NCBI GenBank assembly: GCA_021234155.1
Contig: JAJEKV010000039.1
Coordinates: 11,051,077-11,115,076 of the forward strand
Direction: 5' to 3'
DNA from: Isoetes taiwanensis
Taxonomy: Eukaryota; Streptophyta; Lycopodiopsida; Isoetales; Isoetaceae
DNA: 64,000 bases
Numbering within the stretch: position 1 is the stretch's first letter; each line of letters opens with the position of its first letter. The notes beneath the pieces are model-generated. The model had not been told where the DNA came from. It searched no databases and saw nothing but the letters and a program-made list of their open reading frames with translations. Below, in pieces: positions 13,535-25,813 of this stretch. Made by a program: the position numbers and the translations under genes.

Positions 13535-13760
13535 TCTTCAAGAAAGAGAAGGTCAGGGGTTCAATCCCATGATGTACCTTTTTCTTAAAAGAACGGCTAA
13601 CTGGACAAACAGAACATTAGATATGTATAACAAAGAAATAGAACATAATATGCTGCATAAAGAGAGTTGGCAAAATGGAAAGAGTGTTGGGTTGGAAGTA
13701 GGAGGTCACGAGTTCAAAAAGCAGGCAGAAAGTGAAAAACTTCTTAAAAAAAAAAAAAAC
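13535..13760 (+). repeat. tRNA-derived SINE-like modules ending in poly(A)
   Basis: Two successive modules contain a pol III box-B-like sequence: GGTCAGGGGTTCAATCCC near 13,550 and AGGTCACGAGTTCAAAA near 13,705. The second is preceded by a box-A-like TTGGCAAAATGGAAAGAGTG at 13,667 and ends in a run of about 13 A at 13,747-13,759. Head, body and A-tail together fit a tRNA-derived SINE. Target duplications were not identified. Confidence 0.5.
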
Positions 13761-14426
13761 GGACGCGTATTTTTATACGGCGGACCATATGGGGCGCTGT
13801 TAGCGTTATACGCTAATAACTTTCGAAAAGAAACACCCTATCCGCTAGCAGCGCCCCTTTTGACTTTTCACTTTGGGGTCGCCATTTTAACCTCGGGAAA
13901 CGTGCCCCCTAGGGTATTTGGGATGTGCCCGATCCGTTGGAATCATTTTCGCCTTCATCCGAGCTACCTGCAAAAAGTTATGGCCCATCTAAACCTGGGT
14001 CCTTCAGTCACACCTTTTTCCCTCCAAAATCACCCTAAACTTCCTAAATCTCACAATTTTTTTCACATGCAATCAAATACAATTCTAGCAAATCAAATGC
14101 AATTAGGCCATTCAAGAAAACTAGAAAAACTAGAAACATACCTAATGTTAAGAGGCGATTCTTGAAATTGGATCTGTAAGAAAGATCGAAAGTGAGGCGA
14201 ATCTATTTTTGAATCTATAATAAGGATCGTAACTCAGGCGAAATATCAGATTTGTCGTTTAGCACGAAGGGCGAACAACTTAGTGGCGGGATTTTTTTTC
14301 GTATAGGTGGTGGCTAATTTCCATTTTTTTTATGTCAAACTGACCCTACTCAACATTCGTGTGCCAAAATCATAAGACCATTGAAATATAGCATTTTTTG
14401 CGAAATTTCGCCCTTAAGGGCAACCC

Positions 14427-14792
14427 TGCATCTCATGGTTGGGCAGCATCTCCTCCTCCATCTCCAATTGCCCCAATTCGAATCGGGGCAAATTGGGGTG
14501 CAACCCCCAATTTGGTGTCCCAAATTGGAAACTCTGCCTTGCTCAATCGATTTGGGCCAGGTGGCGACTTTAGGTTGGTTAATATTAGCTAATTTGGTAT
14601 TTTAGCCCTTTTTAATATTAGGATAAGCCCTAAATTCGAATTAGGGTTTTGGGTTAGGTTTCCACCTTTATAATTTAATTATTAACATAGCTAACCTTAG
14701 CTTATGAATAATTAATGTGCCATTAATTATTCATAGTGACGTGTCATGTATTTATATACTTAAATATGCGTATAAATATGTGGAACATCACA
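14427..14792 (-). repeat. Truncated right LTR of the gypsy-type element
   Basis: Nearly identical to 7,243-7,607 from GGTTGGGCAGCATCTCC onward, including the AATTGGGG palindromic stretch. It ends GGAACATCACA. The remaining ~1,280 bp of the LTR are missing; 13,761-14,426 is unrelated sequence. The primer-binding site of the element, expected to the left of a complete right LTR, is therefore absent. Confidence 0.72.
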
Positions 14793-15945
14793 GATGCCAT
14801 ATATGAAAGCAAACATGGTTACATTTAAAGAGGCTCTGATCTAATATAGTGTAGACCGTATCTGAGTCCTATGTCTAGCTAAATCTGAACCGTACACTTA
14901 TGCTAACCTAAACATGTCAAGTGTAGTCTGCCACCATTGATACCTAACATGTGCACAATGTTAACTAGGTGGTTAACACTGACCCTCCCCCCCAAAAAAG
15001 GGGATAAAAAATCTTCTAGCACAAAAATATGTGCAGACTTTATAAGATAAGCCTGACATGTACAACATGGTGTCAGGAATTAGGGTTTTGATGTCAAAAA
15101 AGATCTTCATGAATGGTGATGATGACGTAATATGATGTAAAAGAATATCGACATGGAGTAAGGATCAAAGGAAATGGGAAATATGCCAAGAAAGAACATA
15201 ATGACCATCCCCTTATATCACGGTTAAGTTAAATTCAACAAAGAATGCCCAGAATTCCACTTAAAAACATTATAGGGGATCTTCAAAATGTAAGCACCAA
15301 TTTACATCCTGCTTTATCATCCATAGGAAGCTTGAAGTGATGACCCTTGATCAAGCGTGAATGTCTGATTTTTGCGTAACTTTAGGAGCCGAGCAGAGTG
15401 ATCACAACATGGTCTCCATGATCTGCATTCAGTCCGCCTCACGAGCGTGAGCATGGATGAGCCAAGAGAAGAGGATTTGGCCAGTATTTTCCCCAGCGAG
15501 AGGAAAATAGCAGTGTTGTATGAGCTGTTGGCGATCTGCCATACCAAGTGACGTGATAAAACATGGATATGATGTCTAACACTGCGTAGCTTTGCATTTA
15601 TTATCAACTTGGTTTAACATGAAATGGAGCAAAGTAGTTAGTATATAAATTTACCTATTTACATTATTGTTGATTGTATTAATTCAATACTTAAAATGAT
15701 ATGGGATATTGTTCTAGCTGAAGAACCAAATTTAGAACAATAGATCCCATGGAAAAAAAATACTGCATGTACCAGAGCTATCAGGGTCAGCTTGTACTTT
15801 CGTGTTGCAGATCAAGCAAACTTATGTAAGACTATGGTATAATTTTTAAATTTATTTGTCAGTCTAGACTATTCAATTTAGTGTCTTTTAATTAAAAAAC
15901 AACTAGTATTTTTATGACTTTAAATATTTATGAGGATATTTTGTA
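14793..15945. other. No recognisable gene
   Basis: AT-rich DNA with only short open frames (largest 96 codons on the - strand, 15,317-15,607, no known motif). I see no element boundary or RNA gene here. Confidence 0.4.
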
Positions 15946-15949
15946 TTGA

Positions 15950-16080
15950 TCGTGATGACAGCTAATCCACTTTTGGATGATTTAAATTATGAGTCCTGGC
16001 GAGGTCTCTTTGAGGCCTATCTAGGTTTGCTTGATCTCAAGTGCATGTTGAAGCCAACTGGAAAGCCGCTAATTTGATCA
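15950..16080 (+). pseudogene. Copia-type gag remnant
   Basis: The + strand gives MTANPLLDDLNYESW followed by GLFEAYLGLLDL. This fits the start of the Gag region of plant Ty1/copia elements ('L.G.NY..W...M...L...dLW'). It stops after about 40 codons and no LTR, PBS or pol piece is found nearby. The neighbouring 16,080-17,860 holds no gene I can support. Confidence 0.3.
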
Positions 16081-17869
16081 GCTTGGGAACATAGATGAAA
16101 CGCATTTTGACTGCTATTTTTTTGCTGTTCTTGGTCCTGATTGACAACCTGTTTGCTGGGGTGGACCACCTCATCATGTTTCACCCCATATTACTGTGCA
16201 CGCCTTTTGGCCACTAACCATGCTTTCAGGCATGCAACAACAGGGAGGTAAGGAAATCTGATTTAGTTCCTATTCTTTGAGCTTCTAGATTGACTATTAT
16301 GTTTGATTTTAATGTTAGATTGACATTATCCTATTGTTTAATTTTGGTTTTTCTGGGGTTCCGAAAACTTTTTGGATTTTATTTTAAGGTTAATTTCCTA
16401 AGATTATGAAGATTTTGGCTGCCGGTACACATTCCTGATTATCCAAAAATCGGGATGTTTTTTCCCCTCAATATTTAATCATATTTTTATTTTTTTCTGT
16501 TGTGGGCATCCTTATCCAATCCATCTTATTTTGGTAACATCGTGCATGCTTCCAGTCATCAAGGTGTCCAGATTTTGGATATTTAAGATGATACCAGAAG
16601 GAGTCTTTCGATCTTTATATTAGGTTTGGACGATTTGCTTAGTTTGTTGTGCAGTATTCCCTAAACCGTGGTTCTCAAAACCAATGGCTAGGGCATCGCT
16701 CAGATTAAATATTCTTTGGATCATATATTTTCATGCATTCTTTGCAGATTTCATGCAGCAGAGGTTTTATGGAAGCTTTCCCTGAGGTAGCTACACAAAT
16801 CTAGCTTGATTTTGCAGAAACCAAGCAAAGGAGACCATGATCTACCTCTGCTGAACTGTAGCCTAATGCAGAGGCCTACTTCTAGAGCTTTTTCAGAATA
16901 GCTTTGTGCTTCAGAAGAGTTTGAGAATACAAGGTCTGGAAGGCACCTAGGGTTTCTTTGGGGTTTCGGATCCATGTCATGTTCCTATTGTAAGTACATG
17001 TAGCAATAAGTGGCTGGAAGAAGTTAGATCTTAAATAAAACCGCCTGTGATTGTCCCTATTTTTAAATATGAGGTTGATTTTGCAAAATCCTTCAAAAAC
17101 ATGAGCTTATTGCCCTGGTGCATTTTTCTTTGCTTGCTTCCCAGAAAACTAATTTCTTGAGTTTCCTGCGTTTATGGGGTTCTCCAGAATTTGCAAGCCA
17201 GTAAAGCTTATAGGCTAAGTGATGTTTTATTCGTTGCTTTTGGTTTGTGGCCCAGATGCTTCATCTTGATTCTAATAATTGTCGATTTGGTTTTGATTAT
17301 TCTAGGAAAATTAAGTATCTGCTATAGTTAACTGGACAAATTTTGTTGGGATACAGGTCATGATGGACTAATAGTTTTGTTGGTGTTGCATGCAGCAGAA
17401 TCTTTTGTGCTAAAGGATTGAATAAGATAGTGAGAGGCAAATGTAACATCTGGCCCATAATGGAGAGCTTCATTCCACAAGTCGACAAGTTGAGGATTTA
17501 TCGCTTCTGATACAAGTGAGAAGGTATGAGATGTAAGTCCATTTTCCACTTATTGCAAGACTACCTACAAGAATATTGCTATATATGTGGTAGATTAAGA
17601 TATCAAAGTCATTGCTACGTATCTAAAATAGCTTTGCTTATAGACTCAGAGGATATATGCAAGATGTTTCAAAGGTCCTCTTAACACACAACATGAGGTA
17701 GTACTTGATGATTTTAAAGTTAACTTGACATCATGGGAATTTAATGTGACTTTTATAGATTTTAGCACATCGAGTGGTGCTTCTCTACTGACTTAAATGA
17801 CTTAAATATAAGATATGCATGTCTGCAAAATTCAAGATTGTGCTCCCATTGTTTGCTTTGTTCTTGCAG

Positions 17870-17984
17870 GATTTATATTTGATAGATGGTAGCCATATTG
17901 TTATTCAGCTGAACAGCAACACTAACCGTATTAAGTATGCAAATCTCAGGCGGCATACATTCTTGCGAGTTCTGAGGCAATCAG
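17870..17984 (+). pseudogene. Isolated exon-like fragment with canonical splice sites
   Basis: A 115-bp stretch is preceded by a pyrimidine-rich tract and TTGCAG and followed by GTATTT. It encodes DLYLIDGSHIVIQLNSNT and on to HTFLRVLRQS with no stop. It looks like an internal exon of a cellular gene. No partner exons were recognised upstream or downstream, so it is probably a gene fragment captured by a transposon, possibly the Helitron whose 3' end lies at 19,931. The parent protein is not recognised. Confidence 0.4.
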
Positions 17985-19862
17985 GTATTTCTAAGCAAAA
18001 GATCTGGTCTGCAATGGTTCTTTAGAGATGTTAATATCAAGTCCTTCTGATATGGCAAACCAAATTTAAAAAATGCAATGGCACAAGATGTTCATTTTGC
18101 TCCTAGGTACATGTGCTTGCAGATATTTTTAATTATGTGTTGCCTAGGCTTCCATTGTTTCTAGAATGCTACAAGAGTGGATCTCCTTGAATTGCACATC
18201 TGATAGAAGCAGAATTACTGAGTATGCTACATGCTTTCTATTCTATTCTTCAGCTCTGAAATTTCTCATCATGATAACTGCAATTATTCTGAGAATGCTT
18301 GAACCAAATTTTTGATTTGTTGATTAGGTAGATATGACTGATCATTTCATGTGGACGAAGGGGCAAATTTTTAGAATCCTGCAGAAAATTAATCTGATTA
18401 TCTTACTGTATTATTTGCCATATAGGTTTTACACTGATTGTGCTTAATGCATGATTAATCTAGGCTATCTAACTTTCTTATCAGGTTTTACACTAACTGT
18501 GGTTAATGCATGATTCAGCTAGGCTCTCTGTAACTTTTTTGTTAGGAGACAAGGCACAATAATGCCAAGACTTTCCAAGGGCATGTCTTTGAATGTAGCA
18601 AACAGGTTTGCATCAGAAAGTTAAGGATCCTCTGGATCCCCCAAAGTTTTTGGAGGTTTGTCTTCGAATGCAACAAATAGGTCTGCATCTCAAACTTTAA
18701 GGATGTCATGGTGGATATGCTCAATCCCATAATTTTACCTTGGAATATAATATGGGACCATTGAGGGGACAGAACAATGCAATGATTAGACGCATTGCGA
18801 CTCTGAAATCCATCACATTGTCAATATTTGAGAATGATATTAAGTAACTAGCCCTTTAAATGTATTACAGATGTACATATCGTGCTGTGAGAATTTTGAC
18901 CTTCGACTCAATACTATTCTCCATGGTTTATTACACTGATCGTACCTCTTTCTTTCAACATTTACGAAATTATCACATATCCGATTGCACTCAATATGTC
19001 AACATTAAAATTACAGTCCCTCTCTCATCTAGGTGGATCTTACTGAACTACAATCCAAAGATTCAACTGCAGCCACAAACATCTATAAGGCTCCATTTTA
19101 TAGTTCACTGTATATACCTTGGCCTTCTCTCTCCACAATAAATAGTAACTAATGTCATATCTATCTGGCAAATTCGATCATAAACGATGGTAGACATTTT
19201 AATCTTTAATTTATTCATCTATCAAAGCATCATATATATCCAAGCAAATTTTAAGGGATTTCTCAAAAATCTCCGTCTCTGTAAGCTAGGACTATGTTCC
19301 CCATCGTTTGATAGCCTTTATAGATTTCCATTTTCTAGAAGGCTCAACTTTCATAATTGGTATATTTTATTGAATTCTCTTTGCAACCGACACTTTATTA
19401 GAAAATTCCAATATTTGATGGATCTAAAGATGTAGTCACTATGCTATTCTTTAACAAGTCGCCACACCAGTACAAATCGCTAAACTCCACTCTATATCAA
19501 TTTGGAGTTATATGTGAAATCTTAGCCTTAATTTTGCGTACAACCAACAAACAAATCAAACAAACATTTCTTTGGGTATTTTTAGATCCTTGCCTACTAC
19601 TAACATGTAGCTAAAGCCCGCCCATAGAACATTATTGCAAAAATCACAACATACAAATTTACAAGGCATGAATGGTATTCCCGCTTTCTTATACACGATG
19701 TAGCAAGTCATTTGGTCAACTTGAATTTTAAAGTTCGCTATACAAAGTCAAACCTTCTCTCCAATAGGTATTAGGTGGTATCATCTTGCAACTTCCTACT
19801 TCAACCACATCATATACCTCTCAATATCTAATTTGTTTATCTTCTCTAAAATCACCAGTCCA

Positions 19863-19931
19863 TCCAGCCAAATGCTTCGCATTGACTTATATTTGTACCT
19901 GCGCCCGGCAACGCCGGGCACCTGTTACTAG
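19863..19931 (+). mobile_element. Helitron-like 3' terminus
   Basis: A perfect 7-bp stem (GCCCGGC, loop AAC, GCCGGGC; 19,903-19,919) is followed after 8 bp by CTAG at 19,928-19,931 and then T. A GC-rich hairpin shortly before a terminal CTRR next to T is the standard plant Helitron 3' end. The 5' terminus (TC after A) was not located. How much of 14.8-19.9 kb belongs to the element is unknown. Confidence 0.6.
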
Positions 19932-21772
19932 TGTTTGATTTGATTTGAGAGTGATCAAAGGACAAACCTTCACGTCGTGAAAAAACGCGTGTGACCTAAT
20001 ATGTTTAGAACCTGCAGCATGGAATATAGGCGATCAAACTTATCCATTGGGCTGCAAAAACCCTAGTATGATGCAATGTAAAGTTCATTTAAAGTTGTAT
20101 GTGTGCATGACCCTTCTAATCAAAATAGTAGCCCAAAAAAAATAGAAGGCACGTGTGTAAATGCATAGAAAATTTGAAAAATTCCTCTTCATCCCTCCTT
20201 ATTCCTTTGTGGACCAAAGGATTTTAAAGAAATGATTAATGCACTTTCCCTCATCTCTTTCCCTCCTTCCCTCTATAGATCCCTTGCAAACACAAAAAAT
20301 GCACTTCACATCTTGATTTAACATTCCATCTATACATCAATCAACATTTTGGTTCACCTACTGTGACGCTCCCTACAAAATACACGGCACCCGGCCATAC
20401 ACTTCGTAAGAAATCCTCCATCCGGTCCTTTGACTGCACGGGCCCTCCTTCTATCCCGCACCTCAGGATGTCCCTAGTGCGGGAAGGGGACACGAAGGTG
20501 TCTTGCGCGCCCTTCCCCTATGAGCCCCTATAACATCGGAAACATAAACAATGTCAGCACTAACAATAACAACACATCGAACTACCATGATGGGTAGCAC
20601 ATCCATACATCCATAGATACAATAGAGATAAACATATGCCATAAAACATGAGAGCTCCTACCCAAGGCTCGGACTCATGGGGAGGTAGATTGACGGCTAG
20701 GCCACAAGATAGAGCAGACTGAGGCATAACAATGGCGGGGCTGGCTATAGACAATGGCTAGGATTGACCAGTCCATCCTTTCCTCCTGTGCATACTTTGC
20801 AGATGGGCTAGATCGGGCTCTGGCGTGACTATAGCATGCCTGCAATCTTGTGGCATCCCCCAGCGAGACGACTCCAGGTTGCATCTCCCCGGTCCGATGA
20901 GGCAGGAAGCGTTGCATCTCCCCTTCTCGGGGTTTAGAGGTTCCATGGGCGGCTAGAGAATCGTGGCGACACACGATTCTTACCCGATTGAACCCCTCAG
21001 AACAAGAGCCAGACCGACACCTGAACTCTTAAGGGGCAGGGCGACACCATTGCCCCAGGAGGTGTCGGACCCATACCCGGCCCACTCGAAGTGACCGGCT
21101 AGAGGTGTAGCCCGCTATGGGTCCCCAGTAGCCGCGCTCAGTAGAGACCTCCCTCCACTTTGCCTCTAGCCCCGTTATGTAGTGCTAAGGCACATCATAG
21201 CCCCTGTAGCCCGGTGGGTTCCTATGCACAGACCACATATAATAGGAACTAAGGGGTCTAAACTAGGAGCATCACTAAGTAATGGCTACTAGGTCTCTAC
21301 TCCCCTTCCCAAACCAAGAGGAGCAAACATGATCAACCAACATCACATATCCACATAACATGATAATAATGAGAATAACATCTAAACCTAATCATATACA
21401 TCTAACTTACAGTTAGGGTTCATTGATTAGGGTTCAAGATCTAGATTGAGGGTTCTAGGAAGGCTTTACTAGAGACACGAAATTCTAACTCATCTGGAGT
21501 CTTAACTTCTAGATGATCTACAAATAACTCTAACCCAAATACATGCTCCTGAGGAACTCCCTCCTACTCCTGGCGTCTCCATGGTCTTCAAGGTGGTCGA
21601 AGTAGCTCCCACTCCTACTGACGCGCACACGCTCTGGGGGCGGCTGTGCTATCCTATACCACAACAGACGGTTCTCGAAACGGAGTTTCGAGCGCGAATA
21701 GGGTTCTCAGACTGTTGGAACCAGAAAAATGGCCTAAGGTTAGGGTTTGGCCATTTATAGGTTAGGGTTGAT

Positions 21773-21796
21773 GGGTAAAAGAAAGCTAGGGTGTCT
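21773..21796 (+). repeat. Left terminal inverted repeat of element A
   Basis: 24 bp, identical in inverse orientation to 33,028-33,051; preceded by the target duplication TGAT. Confidence 0.9.
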
Positions 21797-22086
21797 TACA
21801 TTTGGCCAAATATAGAGTAAGAGATGTATCACATTTCAAATACATAACCATTTTTTTAGTATGTACATAATAGCTATATTATGGAATCTTTTTTTTCGGA
21901 ACTACTTGCCACGCCAATTAAAACGCAATCATGAAGCAAATTTCAATTCCCGCAGCTCTAACCACTCCAAGAAACGCCTGAACGTTAGGAGAATTTCCCA
22001 CTTTCTGGCTAAAACTTCGCCCAGCTCCAGGATTTCCCTCTTTCTTGCCAGAATTCCTCCAGCTAACCCTAAACCACGCAAGAACC

Positions 22087-25000
22087 ATGATGAACAACGA
22101 AGGAATAGAAATGGCGCAAGAAGATTGCAATATCGGGAATGTGACAAAGAAAATGAAGCGTAAGATTGATGAAATTTGTAAATTTATATATGATCAGGTT
22201 CAAGATTTACGTCCTGTGCAAAGGAGAGCTTTAGCAGTGAAAACTGTTCGGGATGAAAGGCTGCACTTCTTTTTTGAACTTGCCATTGGAAATCCAGTGC
22301 AAGCAATTCTGAAGGATACTATGCTAAAAAATATCCGTGAAGGTCTGCAGGAAGTGAAACAAGCAAATAGCAATGATAAATTAGCAGCTAAGCATTCCCT
22401 GTTATCAATGATTGTTGGTGAGAATGGAAAACTCAGGCAAAAAGGAGTAGCCTCCAGAATTCTTCAAGTGCAAGCAAGAAACCTCACAAAAGATGCAATT
22501 AGAAGAAAGCGGATATCATTATTAGGTGCTAATATATGGGCACTGGCAGGAAGGCAACCCAGGGCAGACATGCTTCTGGAATCAACCAAACAGTTGGTAA
22601 ATGAGTTTTGGTTAACCCACACAAAAACTTCTCCAAAGTACAGGGATGTCAGAAAGAAAAGGACACTTCCAATCCAGTTTTTGGACATGCCGCAGGTCAG
22701 TTTTAAGTCTTTTAATCCTCTTTTTTGCAAGCTTGATAGAAGTAGCGTCTGTGCATCCTGGATAAGTTTAGTAATCCTATTTGCATTCCATGTAAGGGAT
22801 GTATCTGATATACATTGAAGTACATCCAACTACAGTAATTATATTTTTACACTTGGAGGTACTGAATGAGCTATGTTTAACAGGAAAAGTACTTGGATGT
22901 ACTTCCAATTACATCCAATGTGGCATAAGGCAGAAAGTGTATTGAAAGTCAGGCTGTGTTATTATAGTCTTGATTTTTGTAGTTCCTAAGTACATTATAG
23001 TACATTTTAAGCTTTCCTGATCTCAAGATAGTTTTGAAAGATAGGGTGATACATAAAAGTATTTAAATGTACTTCCTTCCATAAGAAAAGTATGAAATAC
23101 ATACATCTGTAATACAGTGACACTGTCTGTGGCCTGGTTACATATTGAGTTTACATCTGGAACTCTTTGGAGTACATTCTTTATACATTTTTACATATCA
23201 TGTACATGGTATGTACGATGTTGTGGTATAGTAGTTGAATGTATATCAAATTATGATTTGAGTGCCATAGAACTAATGCAATGTCTGCAACATCTTTGAA
23301 TTCGTAAGTAGTTCTAATTTATATCTTACTTATACATGCCGCTTTTTTCCTTGCAGAGTGAATTGTATGAGATGTTCAAAGATGAACATCCTGAAGTGAA
23401 GATTAGCATCAGAAAATTCGAGCTGCTTAAGCCTACGTGTGTGAGAAGTTTGAAAGAGAGGAACACATGCTGCTGCGTGAAGCATGAACAAGCTGATCTA
23501 TACAAAAAAGCTTTTAGCGTCTTGAGGAGCAAATTTCATGCCAATTGTACATGTTCTTGTGGTGTTTGTGCAGCAGATGAGAACAATGGCGTATGCCAAG
23601 CTCCTTCTAAAACATTTCAAAATGTTGGTGCTATGTGGAGAGCTACGGTCTGTGACAAGGAAGGCGAAGAGTGGCATAGTTTGGATTGTGTCAAGGGAGA
23701 GTGCCAGAACTGTGGCACTAAAAATATTCAAATCTGTCCTAAGGAGAAAGAGTCGCAGAATGAGAACATTGAATGGCAAGTTTACAAGTACGTGAACGAA
23801 CCTTCCAAAGCTGGCACTTCAAGGAGGTTGAAGCTTGTTACCAAAAAGGGACTCGTGTACATTGCTTGACAAGATGTTTCAAAGACCTTACAAAGTTCAC
23901 TATTCACAACTTTTCGCCAAGTTGGCGAGCAAACAATTCAGAAATCGGTGCAAAATTTGAGGGATGATTACGTTTTGTCAAGAATGGACTTTGCAGAGAA
24001 CTACACTTTGCGACCATTCGGGGAGGTTCAGTCCGAGAGCATTGGAACAATGACCGATAACTATTCTGGTGCATATAACCATGATGAAAGTCAATGGCGA
24101 GCTGAAAAAACTGTTCATTTGTATGTTTCCGATGTTATGAAGCATGATGCTTTCTTTGTTCAGTTGCACTCAAGAAGCACCATATTTGGATGATGCAAAA
24201 GGTTTTGGCCACATCAAATACCATGTCATGTGGTCCGATGGGTGTCTTTGCTTTCGGTTTAAGTGTTCTCGAGCCTTTTATTTGAATGTGGCCCAATATT
24301 ATAACAGGTATAAAATTAGGATGCAAAGTGGAATTATTTTGGCTCGAGGCCATGGAAAAGGAGAACATGATGGGCAGGTCGCTTTGGAGAAAAGGTTCCT
24401 AGCGGATGAGCAAAGGAAAGAGAATGGTGTTCGATTTTGGTGCCAACTCGCTTGCACTCACGAGACAAAAGAAGTGCAAAATGGACAGAGTCATATGGGA
24501 GGTGATGGCAGAAGACATTAACAGGGACCCTCGTTCAGATTGTGAGACATTGCCTGGTACTCTAGCTATACATTGTGTGTCTTCTATTAATCCAGCTGAC
24601 CCAACACTTGTCATGTATAGATCCCTGTCATGTTTTTGCAATGGTTGCTTGAATTTCAGATGGGGAGAATGTGAGAATCTCGAGCATTGTGGTGCGTGGA
24701 AGCTGCACAAACTGGAGCCTACTTTGGCCCAGGTCGACGAACAAGAAGAGCTAGTTGGTTTTTATGCAGCTGATGAGCAAGAATTATCGAATGTACTCCA
24801 AATTGGAGACATATTTGCATCTTTTGCTGCTCCAGGGAATCATGAAAATGTTCCATACTTCGTCCTCCTATGCGTGAAGGAGATGCATATTCTTCAGGAA
24901 GATGTGATTGACGACTATGAAAATAGAATGGACAGGGTTATAGCTGGTCATTACTATCAACTGCTACAAGGCACAAAACACAAGTACAAGTTGTTGGATG

Positions 25001-25161
25001 ACAAAATAGTATTGGTACCAGCTGAATCTGTAATTGGAGCAAAGTTCACGATGCAGCAGGTCAAGCATAAGTTGAAGGGGGCACGTACAACATATATGAT
25101 CACACGAGAGGTGCATGACATGCTTATATCAAGCCTACCTGAGATTGTTGAGTGCACATGA
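22087..25161 (+). pseudogene. Element A transposase (DDE/RNase H-like, Cys-rich), broken
   Basis: Exon 1 (22,087-22,695) opens MMNNEGIEMAQ and ends LPIQFLDMPQ before a GT donor. Exon 2 starts at 23,357 after TTTTTCCTTGCAG. It gives a Cys-rich region (NTCCCVKHEQADLYKKAF, then CTCSCGVC), the catalytic-core motif MDFAENYT, then WSDGCLCFRFK and GHGKGEHDG. A second Cys cluster follows (FCNGC..WGEC..HCGAWK), with a C-terminal domain holding GDIFASF and AGHYYQLLQG. The D-F-x-E-N-Y, S-D-G and H-G-K-G-x-x-D-G motifs in this order mark an RNase H-like transposase family that I associate with animal and early plant genomes (possibly Sola). The frame is broken by a TGA at 23,867, a shift near 24,165 and another near 24,410. 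Start chosen at the first ATG of the open exon. Confidence 0.75.
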
Positions 25162-25204
25162 CTAAGTTCTATACAAAGGAACTTTCATATTTGCCATCAT
25201 CTTC

Positions 25205-25572
25205 TGTTATGTTGAGAAAACTAGTCGATTGCTGTAAGTTTTTTTGTTATTTACTTATTTTTTAATCTGAAGTGCATTTTGATACTTCAATTTCAGTATC
25301 ACAGAATATCTTCTGTGACCAAGCAAAATGTATATCAGAAAGTACAAAATGTTTATCAATTGTTGCATGAAGAAGTTAAACTAGTCTGTGTTATGTTGAG
25401 AAAACTAGTCGATTGCTGCAAGTTTTTTCTTATTTACTTATTTTTTAATCTGAAGTGCATTTTGATACTTAAATGTCAGTATCACACAATATCTTCTGTT
25501 TCCAAGCACAATGTATATCAGAAAGTACAAAATGTTCATCAATTGTTGCATGAAGAAGTTAAACTAGTCTGT
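25205..25572 (+). repeat. Tandem duplication, two units of 184 bp
   Basis: Units 25,205-25,388 and 25,389-25,572 both run from TGTTATGTTGAGAAAACTAG to the AAGAAGTTAAACTAGTCTG block and differ at only a few positions. They lie directly downstream of the transposase stop codon, in its probable 3' UTR. Confidence 0.85.
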
Positions 25573-25813
25573 GAACTTGTTCTGTTATAATGGATATCAA
25601 TAGCTTTTCTTTTGATTCATGAAACAAAGCAGAAAGTGGAACATGTATGGAGACAAAAACTCTTGTATTACATATCACAAGATATACAACCTGGTCATAT
25701 CAGATATGATGCCAATATATACAAGTCTGTTGTTCATGTTTTATATTAACATTAAATTACATTCAAAATCTGGTCACAGCCGATGTGAAGCCAGTACATA
25801 CTATTCTGCTGTT

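Larger units (their letters stand above)
5961..14792 (-). mobile_element. Ty3/gypsy-type LTR retrotransposon, decayed, with unequal LTRs
   Basis: The left LTR (5,961-7,607) starts TGTGACGCTCCC and ends GGAACGTCACA. The polypurine tract and the last pol codons lie just inside it on the - strand, so the element reads right to left. A matching LTR end finishes at 14,792, and only its last 366 bp are present. The bases outside are GATGT on the left (5,956-5,960) and GATGC on the right (14,793-14,797), a 5-bp target duplication with one mismatch. The interior (7,651-13,300) has no long open frame and no RT or integrase motif that I could recognise. The class rests on the LTR ends, the tract and the pol C-terminus. 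Confidence 0.68.
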
